NCBI GenBank assembly: GCA_028583685.1
Contig: JAMXIF010000042.1
Coordinates: forward strand, 16,599,031-16,663,030
Reading direction: 5' to 3'
Length of the DNA: 64,000 nucleotides
Origin: Petaurus breviceps papuanus
Lineage: Eukaryota > Chordata > Mammalia > Diprotodontia > Petauridae
A model generated the notes under the pieces. The model saw nothing but the letters and a program-made list of their open reading frames with translations, was not told the origin of the DNA and made no database searches. The translations under genes and the position numbers were made by a program. Within the stretch, counting starts at the first letter, position 1; every line of letters begins with the position of its first letter. Positions 56,890-64,000 of the stretch are shown here, in pieces.

Positions 56890-57430
56890 CAAATTATATT
56901 ATAAAGCTAGAGTAATGATAAAAATTGGTAATATCTAAAAAATTTAAAAGTATATCAATAGAAGAGATTAGAAAAGCAAGAATCAGAAACAAATGAACTC
57001 AATAACTCAATGTTCAGCAAACTCAAGAATATAAAATATTTGGGGAATAACTTTCTACTTAACAAAAAGTACTAGGAAAATTGAAAAATGATTTGGAAGA
57101 AATTAGGTTCAGACCAGCAACTTAAACCATATGTAACAAAATCAAAAAGGATATAGGGTGTGGATATATATGGTCCCATCATAAGAAAACAGAAAAGAAC
57201 AAGATCAGCTACTTTCTGCTACTATGACTATGGGGGAAATTTCTTAACTCAACAAAGGATCAAGGAAAATATAAATGATAAAAATAAACAATTTCATTTA
57301 AATAGAGATGAAAAGCTTTTGCACAAATAAAATCAACACAGCTAGGTTAAGAAAGAAACTATCAACTGGGTTAAACATCTCTGTGCCAAATATCTCTGAT
57401 GTGATATTAAAGATATATAAGGATGTAACA
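56890..57430 (+). repeat. L1 ORF2 C-terminal fragment
   Basis: TTAGGTTCAGACCAGCAACT, AAAGCTTTTGCACAAATAAA, GAAACTATCAACTGGGTTAA and ATATCTCTGATGTGATATTA match the last third of marsupial L1 ORF2. It is collinear with the copies at 54,710 and 55,695. Confidence 0.7.
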
Positions 57431-58059
57431 TAAAAATATAAAACCAAGAACCATAAAGTAGACAAACAAGGAAGCTATTTAACAATCCAGGAAGAAATAA
57501 CAGAAAGGCAAAGCTCATTCAAAGTGACTTCATTTTTAACTTTGGTCCAGTGATAGTTAGAAAGAGGATCTGAGATGCTAGGACCAAAAGTAGAGGAAAA
57601 GAGGAAAGAACTACATTTCACCTCCGTCTCTAATTCTGCCTCAAACACTTGCCAGAAGGACTGTGGCAGGATCAATGTCTGTAAGTGGGAAGGAAAGAAG
57701 AGAAAATCCTATTCAGTACTGGCTATATTCTGCCTCTCTATGCCATACCTCATAACTACTACTTCCTGTCCCACCATTACCTACAGTCCCTCCATTTCCT
57801 TACTTTTCAGACATATATCCCACTACATACCCCCAAATCTTGACTCTCACTACATTGTTCCTATCCAAGCCAAAGGCACAGAAACTACTGCTAAAGGGCT
57901 GGAACTAGTTAGCCCATGTTCCTGGGGCAGATGTCTTGCTGGTATCCCATGTCTCAACTGGAAATATATTTTCTCAAAGAACACTGTTCTAAACAGTAGT
58001 CAGGTTCCATAATATTATTAATGCCAAACTCCAGGTACATTCTGTTTTTGTTTTCAGGT
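57431..58059. other. ZCCHC4 intron segment, no element recognised
   Basis: Includes a 145-codon open frame (57,575-58,012) with no recognisable domain and no coding neighbours. It is not called as a gene. Confidence 0.35.
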
Positions 58060-58270
58060 CTTAGAATGTGTATATGTATATGGAGATATAATATATGTGA
58101 ACACATATATATGTACACGAGTACACAATCATACATACACATGGTATGCACTTATACAAATATGTGTCTATATATGTAGAAATGTGTTACTGTGTACACA
58201 CATGTAGGTACATGTTTGTGTGTGCTCCTGTTTGCACGTATTTATGCACATATTCATACATATACATATA
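58060..58270. repeat. Imperfect TA/CA/TG microsatellite
   Basis: About 200 bases of alternating ATAT/ACAC/GTGT words (TGTATATGTATATGGAGATA, ACATATATATGTACACGAGT). Confidence 0.8.
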
Positions 58271-58479
58271 ACACTAGTCCTGTAGGTAAAGAAAAAGCAC
58301 TTTTAAGTTAAGAACTGATTTACAAATGAGATTTTGGAGAACAGCCCATTTGTAATTTGGGGTCTTACTAGATGTATGTACTTCAGTGACCCATCAGTGT
58401 TTTTACAACACAAGATTCTAAGCTTGCTCCTTACACATTTTCTGTGGCTGAATGAAAAGTGATAACACTCTAATATCCA

Positions 58480-58680
58480 CAGTATGGGTTCAAATCACCT
58501 CGAAGCAATGTGATAGAATTGGAACATCAATGGATTTGGAGTCACAGGTGCATGACTATAGAAAATGTCATTTATCTTCTCTAAACCTCTGTTTCCCCAT
58601 CTCTGAAATGAAAGATTGGGATCAAATCATCCCTATGATCTCTACCAGCACTAAATCCTATGATCCTACAAAATGCTTCA
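58480..58680 (+). repeat. CORE-SINE (MIR/MON type)
   Basis: AATGGATTTGGAGTCACAGG, CTAAACCTCTGTTTCCCCAT and TCCCTATGATCTCTACCAGC: head remnant, core and tail. Confidence 0.55.
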
Positions 58681-58705
58681 TCTTTTTATCAGAATGTTAT
58701 GGAGG

Positions 58706-58871
58706 GGGGCGGCTAGGTGGCGCAGTGAATAAAGCACCAGCCCTGGAGTCAGGAGGACCTGAGCTCAAATCCGGCCTCAGACACTTAACACTTACTAGCT
58801 GTGTGATCTTGGGCAAGTCACTTAATCCCAATTGCCCTGCCCTCCCCCCTCCAAAAAGCAAAAAAAAAAAA
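58706..58871 (+). repeat. tRNA-headed SINE with perfect 13-base TSD
   Basis: Head GGGGCGGCTAGGTGGCGCAG, body CTTAACACTTACTAGCTGTG, 3' end CCCTCCAAAAAGC plus a long A-tail. AATGTTATGGAGG is at 58,693-58,705 and 58,872-58,884. It is the cleanest first-subfamily copy. Confidence 0.95.
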
Positions 58872-58884
58872 AATGTTATGGAGG

Positions 58885-59865
58885 AAATGGTGATTCTACC
58901 AAGGCCAGCTTAATACAGATACAAAAACATCACAACTATTCCCTACCTGATTACATAAGGGGAAGAGATTCCCCCCCACCTTTTTTTTTAAGCAAATATC
59001 TAAAGATTAACATATTTTAAATAAGGCCAACTAATTTTACATCTTAGATACTAAAATAAAAACATAACTATCTCTCAAAAATACATTTTACTGAATTAAA
59101 GAATTTTATTTCAAAATATATATACACATAACCAAAAAGTTTAAAATCCAAATAATTTTCCTTCTAAAAGCATTTGTTTATAGAAGGTCTACAGGTCTTG
59201 ACTAACGAAATCTCAAATCCCCAAACTGTTTTGAACACATATACATATCAAGAGGAAAAAAGAAATAGTCTTATTAAGAAATTTTTTTAAACTTACAAAG
59301 CATTGGAAAACGAAATTTTAGAACAGTAGTAGTTCCTGGTATATGACAAGTTCCATGCAATACAAAAGAAAACAGATGGAAGAAAGTGGAAAAAAAAGGG
59401 GGGGGGGGTAATTTCTTTATGGTTACCCAAGGAGTCAAAGAATGTATGTGTCTGGAAAGTGGTTGATTGCACAGTTTTGCATAACCTAATTGCGATTATT
59501 ATTATTTTTAAATGTAGTGTTGTTGTACTAATTAACCATAAACATATGGGATGTAAAATGCATGCTGCTAGGGAAAATTAATGTACCTCTAACATACATC
59601 CATATTTCATAGCCTGAGCTACAAAAATGAGCCTCCTATGGAAGGGCAGGAAAGCAGATACTATTTTACAAATTGAATATCACTACTGGTGATGCTGATA
59701 GGCCATTTTTTCCTTCATTATCCTTGATATTTCACTCATGGTGATGATGAGAGAGATTTTTACAAAAAGAAAATTTCACCCAATGGAACCAATTAATGTG
59801 ATGAAATTCTATTCAAGAATGAAAACATTAAAATCTCTCTGACTTTTAATTTTTAATTCTACCTT
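58885..59865. other. ZCCHC4 intron, no element recognised
   Basis: AT-rich sequence with a short G-run at about 59,399-59,408. No gene or repeat was recognised. Confidence 0.4.
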
Positions 59866-59874
59866 TATTCAGAT

Positions 59875-60176
59875 TTTTTTTTTTTAAGCAATCGGGGTTA
59901 AGTAACTTGCTCAAGGTTACACGGCCAGTTATTTCTGGGTGTGGTGCTGAGTATCTGAGCCCGGATTTGATCCAGGTCATCCTGACACTGGAGCCAGTGC
60001 TCTTACTTGCTGAGCCACCTGGCCGCCCCTAAGCAATTGGGGTTAAGTAACTTGCTCAAGGTTACACGACCAGGTGTTTCTGGGTGGGTGCTAAGTGTCT
60101 GAGCCCGGGATTCGATCTCCAGGTCTTCTCAACACTGGAGCCGGTGCTCTTCCTCGCTGTGCTACCTGGCCGCCCC
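59875..60176 (-). repeat. Dimeric tRNA-headed SINE (two head-to-tail monomers) with one TSD
   Basis: On the minus strand two second-subfamily monomers follow each other directly: the first 60,176-60,031, the second 60,030-59,875 with the A-tail. Both have GGGGCGGCCAGGTRGC heads, CACCCAGAAA bodies and AAGTTACTTAACCCC. No A-tail separates them. The 9-base duplication TATTCAGAT at 59,866-59,874 and 60,177-60,185 flanks the pair, not each monomer. Confidence 0.93.
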
Positions 60177-60299
60177 TATTCAGATATTTTTATTGAAATA
60201 TGCTCTGAATTGGATTTACTGAAATCAAAGTTTTACCCTATCTCTTTCTATAATACCTAAGACTTTTAGGGTTTTCAAAAGGTCTCAAAGTATTATGAT

Positions 60300-60982
60300 A
60301 GAGGATTATGGATTATGGAACAACAGCATCATGTTAAGACCTGGAGGAGCCCAGATCCTTCACAAAAATCCCAGTAGAGGTCTAAAAAATGCACTACAAT
60401 AAATAATGATAAAGGAAACCAAAGTGAATCAGTTATAAACTCCTCTGTCTAGTCCAGGACTGCAAAAAAATGAGCAGAATCCTATAGAAGCCCTGAACAG
60501 ACATGAGCCAAGGCAGGAGGAAGGTAAAGGTCAGAAGCAGCCTTGTGAATAAGAGAGAGGGCCAGCACAGTGTCCAAAGAGTCTCAGCCTGAGCTAACAT
60601 CCAGGAAGGACTATCCTAAGCTAGCATCCAAGTAGCCCTATCCCAACCCAACATCCAGGCAGCCTGAATCACAGGAGAAAGTCATAAGGCCAGACAATTC
60701 CTGCAGAATTCCAGCCTCATCTTACCCAGGACATTCAGGATCAAATGGGGCCTATCTGTTCAGGAGTAGAGAAGCAGAGCTTGTCCTATGCAAAGCCCAC
60801 AAAGCTTAACCAACAATCGAACTCTCTCAATATGAGAATGAACCAAACAGAAAACAACTCAATGAGACAATAAGAAATATCAAAACAGAAGAAAATATAA
60901 GACAACTGACCAAGAAAAGACAACCTAAGAATCACTGAACTACCTGAAAAATCATAGCCAAATTAAAAAAAAAAACAACTTA
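60300..60982 (+). repeat. Older L1 or half-L1 fragment (5' region into ORF1)
   Basis: It ends in AGAAAAGACAACCTAAGAAT and CACTGAACTACCTGAAAAAT, the ORF1 block (RRDNLRIxxLPE). The left part has the repeated AACATCCAGG/AGCATCCAAG words of an L1-like 5' region. A SINE was inserted at 60,983. Confidence 0.55.
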
Positions 60983-61138
60983 GGGGCAGCTAGGTGGGGC
61001 AGTGAATAGAGCACTAGCCCTGGAGTCAGGAGGACCCGAGTTCAAATTCGGCCTTGGACACTTAACACAAAAACTAGCCGTGTGACCTTGGACAAGTCAC
61101 GTAACCCCAATTGCCCTCCAAAAAGGCAAAAAAAAACA
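60983..61138 (+). repeat. tRNA-headed SINE with TSD
   Basis: Head GGGGCAGCTAGGTGGGGCAG, body CTTAACACAAAAACTAGCCG, 3' end TCCAAAAAGGC plus A-rich tail. AAAAACAACTTA flanks it (ends at 60,982 and 61,150). Confidence 0.92.
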
Positions 61139-61199
61139 AAAAACAACTTAGATACTGTATTTCCAAAAATTTGTGAAAACTCCAGATCTCTTAAAACCA

Positions 61200-62045
61200 T
61201 ATGGCAAATCAATTAGCAAATGGCTAAACAAATCAAAGTATATGGATAAAATAGAATATTACTGTGCAATAAGAAATGAAGAAAGATAGGCTCAGAGAAA
61301 GCTGGAAAGAATTCTATAAATTGATGAAGAGTAAAAGGAGTAAAACCAGGGGAACAATTTATACAATAACAACAACATTGTAATGACAAACAGCTCTAAA
61401 GACTTTAGATCTTTTATCAGTACAATAACTAATCATGTTTCCAGAGGAATGGTGATGATTTATGTTACTCATCACCTGACAGTCATGATACATTCAAGAT
61501 TTAAAATTAGCCATATGCTTTTGGACAGATACAATATGAAAATTTGTTTTGCTTGACTACATATTTGCTACAAGAGTCTGCTTTTCTTTTTTCTTTTGTT
61601 ACATTTAAATTTGAAGAAAGGTTGTAGGGATAGAAAATAAATGTGTTATGTGTTATGAACAATTCTGATAGACTGGTCTCTTCTCAGCAATGTAGTGATA
61701 TAAGTCAATCCCAAAAGCCTCATGATGGAGAGAAATGTGTACATCCAGAGAAAGAACTAGAAAGAACTGAGTTTATATCCAGATGGAAGCAAAATACCTG
61801 ATCTTTTTCCTTTTCTTGCTTGGTTTTATGTCCTCTTTACCATTTTTCATTCCATCTGATACAATCCATCTTTATAACCTGACTAAAGTATAATGTGAAA
61901 GTATTTACAGATCCTATACTTGACTATATGCTGCCATGGGGTGGGGGGGGACAAAATGTGAAACTCAAGGAATTGTGGAATTGAATCCTGTAAATTAAAA
62001 GGAAACAAACAAATTAATTTAATAATAATAATAAAGAAAAGAAAA
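61200..62045 (+). repeat. L1 3' end (ORF2 tail and 3' UTR)
   Basis: GAATATTACTGTGCAATAAG (end of ORF2), GAACAATTTATACAATAACA, ACATCCAGAGAAAGAACTAG and a GGGGTGGGGGGGG tract, ending in a (TAA)n-like tail. It appears to be a 5'-truncated L1 inserted in the older L1 sequence. Confidence 0.78.
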
Positions 62046-62089
62046 AGAAAATAAATGTGTTAATAGAAAAATATTTTTTTTAAAAAAAG

Positions 62090-62630
62090 GAAAGAACCAG
62101 AAGGCAATGTGAAAACACAGAATATCAACCAATCACCTTCTAATATAAACTTCAAAATGAAAACTCTCTGGAATTTCATAGCCAAAATTCAGAGCTTCCA
62201 TGTCAAAGAAAAAAAATAATGCAAGTAGTACCCATCTCCCAACCCCTCATTCCCCACAAAAAAAGTGTTTGAATACCAAGGAGCCACAGTCAGGATCACA
62301 CAACTGCTCCTATAATGGGAGAAGAGCTTGGGAAAAAGTATTTTAAAAAACAAAAGAAAAAGACAACCAACAATAACCTTTCAGGCAAGACAGGATAACC
62401 CTATAGGGGAAAAAGAAACCTTTAATGAAACAGATTTCCAAGCTTCCCTAATAAAACGTTGAGAAGTAGGTAGGCACTTTGAAACAGAAACGCAAGAGCC
62501 AACAGTAACACAGAAAGGGGCACACACTTGATTAATTGAAAGGGATAATGGGAAGATAGCTATTTACTTGGTAAGAGAAGAAAAAGAAGTATCATCTCAG
62601 AACTCTAATTTAGTCTTCAAAAATCATAGT
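62090..62630 (+). repeat. L1 ORF1 C-terminal fragment, degraded
   Basis: AATTTCATAGCCAAAATTCA and GAATACCAAGGAGCCACAGT then CAGGATCACACA (EYQGATVRIT) resemble the L1 ORF1 C-terminal domain. It may continue the ORF1 piece at 60,300 on the other side of the inserted L1 3' end. Confidence 0.5.
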
Positions 62631-62633
62631 CAG

Positions 62634-62790
62634 GGGCGGCCAGGTGGCTCAGCAAGTAAGAGCACCGGCTCTAGTGTCAGGATGACCTGGGGATCAAATC
62701 TGGGCTCAGATACTCAGCACCACACCCAGAAATAACTGGCCGTGTAACCTTGAGCAAGTTACTTAACCCCAATTGCTTTTAAAAAATTAA
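62634..62790 (+). repeat. tRNA-headed SINE, second subfamily
   Basis: Head GGGGCGGCCAGGTGGCTCAG, body CAGCACCACACCCAGAAATA, A-rich tail. No convincing target-site duplication could be read. Confidence 0.9.
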
Positions 62791-62869
62791 AAAAAAAAGT
62801 ACTAGTAGTAATCATGATTTCAGATAAGAATATAGTAAAAAAACAGACATGATTTTAAAAAAGAGATAT

Positions 62870-63660
62870 GCAGGAAAACTATATTATGTTTAAAAGTACC
62901 ACAGAAAACAACCAAAAAAACTGAAGAGCATACCATCTAAATACTTAAGAGAAATACTTAAAGAAAGGGTAATCAAATTAGGAAGAAATAGATAGTAAAC
63001 CCATACAAGTAAGGAGACTTTAGTATACCTTTATCAGATCTAGACAATCTAACAAATAGATAAACAAGAAAAAAATTAAAGACCAGAATACCTGAATAGC
63101 ACTTTAGAACAATTAGTGATTATGGATCTCTTGCAATTACCAAATGGGTATGAAAAAGACTTTACATATCCTAAGTCATTTATTGCACCTTTATAAAAAT
63201 TAATCATGTACTGAAATATAAAAGTATCCTAAACAAATAAAGAAAGCAGAAATACACATCAAAAGGTAATAAAAAGACATTCAATACAGGATCTTCAAAG
63301 AAAGAGTTAAAAATTAATTGGAGACTCAATTACGTAATCCCAAAGAATTGGTGAGTAAAAAAAAAATCTCAAAACAAAAAGAATAATTTCATCAAAGAAA
63401 ATGACAATATACCAAAATTTATTTGATGCAACTAAACCAGTCCAAAGGGGAAAATTTATGTCCCTAATCATTTTCATCAACAAAAGAACAAATCAATGAA
63501 CTGGGCACTCAACTAAAAAACTGAGAAAAGCAACTAATCAAAAAAACCCAACAAAAAACCCTGAAGAAGAAATTCTGAATATAAAAAAAAGATGAGCAAA
63601 ACTGAAAGTAAAAAATTCAACCATCTGATAAATGAAAATGTTTTTTTTTAAAGGAGGAGA
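62870..63660 (+). repeat. L1 ORF2 middle fragment
   Basis: CAATATACCAAAATTTATTT, GGGGAAAATTTATGTCCCTA, CAATGAACTGGGCACTCAAC correspond to the region between endonuclease and RT in L1 ORF2 (human NLWDTAKAVxRGKFIALNAH). Degraded. Confidence 0.6.
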
Positions 63661-63684
63661 GGTAAAAGCTAATAGAATAGATAA

Positions 63685-63890
63685 ATTTGTCCCACCTTCT
63701 AGAAAAACAATTTGGAACTATGCCCAAAAAGTTACTAAACTATCCATATTCTTTGCTCCTGTGATTCTGCTGTAAGCCCTTAACTCAAAGAAAGAGTAAA
63801 AAGATCACTATATACAAATATATTTGCAGGCACTCCTTTTATAGCAACAAAGATCTGGAAACAAAGGGAATGCCTATTGTAGCAGCAAGC
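63685..63890 (+). repeat. L1 ORF2 3' fragment
   Basis: AACAATTTGGAACTATGCCC, TATCCATATTCTTTGCTCCT and ATAGCAACAAAGATCTGGAA, then AGGGAATGCCTAT: the last part of L1 ORF2 just before the region seen at 61,200. A deletion joins it directly to the ORF2 middle part. Confidence 0.7.
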
Positions 63891-64000
63891 ACCCTAGCAT
63901 ACTCAGGATGGCTGCTAGCACAGGTTCTTATCTGCATTTCTAAATGGAAGCAACTCCAAATGGGTTAACATTCTTACTTTAAACGAACACATTATCATTT

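Noticed and set aside
57575-58012. 145-codon plus-strand frame
   Set aside because: No recognisable domain, no splice borders, no repetition of protein-like segments in neighbouring frames. Judged a chance open frame.
7813-62790. tRNA genes at the SINE heads
   Set aside because: A and B boxes are present but the heads lack a complete cloverleaf and are followed by SINE bodies; they are tRNA-derived, not tRNA genes.
54265-64000. Upstream ZCCHC4 exons (methyltransferase motif DPPFGG, FFPSFQMLDYQ)
   Set aside because: I searched by eye for their reverse complements and found none, so the intron is taken to extend past the right edge. A short exon could have been missed.

Overview
The window is vertebrate nuclear DNA, most probably from a marsupial. 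Two vertebrate genes are recognised from spliced exons with canonical GT/AG borders. The repeat content is marsupial: tRNA-headed SINEs of the WSINE/MAR type beginning GGGGCGGCTAGGTGG, SINEs with an RTE-type tail, an ORF2-less L1 (half-L1), and many old L2, L3/CR1 and MIR copies. The SINE mix fits an Australian marsupial better than an opossum, but that is an inference from memory of the families and the species is not proven.

Layout, left to right. (1) 1-2,172: decayed L2 LINE sequence. (2) 2,234-33,684, minus strand: ANAPC4 (APC/C subunit 4), coding exons 2-21, with non-coding exon 1 and a CpG-island promoter at about 33.7-34.0 kb. The 20 exons give one open frame of 503 codons plus one base, and the C-terminal third lies beyond the left edge. 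The introns hold L3/CR1, MIR, L2, several SINEs with perfect target-site duplications, and a 2.8-kb half-L1 element at 19.7-22.5 kb. (3) 34-42.7 kb: intergenic, with L2, hAT-like elements, a nested pair of LTR fossils, a TCTA microsatellite and SINEs. (4) 42,707-54,264, minus strand: the last five coding exons of ZCCHC4 (28S rRNA N6-adenosine methyltransferase), including the C-terminal Cys/His cluster and a canonical CCHC knuckle. Its upstream exons, with the methyltransferase core, lie beyond the right edge. (5) 54.3-64 kb: a large ZCCHC4 intron filled with broken L1 pieces, SINEs and a dimeric SINE.

The two genes are in tandem, with ZCCHC4 upstream of ANAPC4 on the same strand, as in human 4p15.2. 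No functional link between them is implied.

I found no new gene system. The most unusual structures are a SINE dimer inserted as one unit, a half-L1 whose ORF1 is interrupted only by two TGA codons in one frame, and three kinds of SINE that share a head but differ in body or tail. Two minus-strand stretches with protein-like frames (28.06-28.9 kb and 48.5-49.26 kb) could not be assigned. Two N runs (100 and 10 bases) are assembly gaps.
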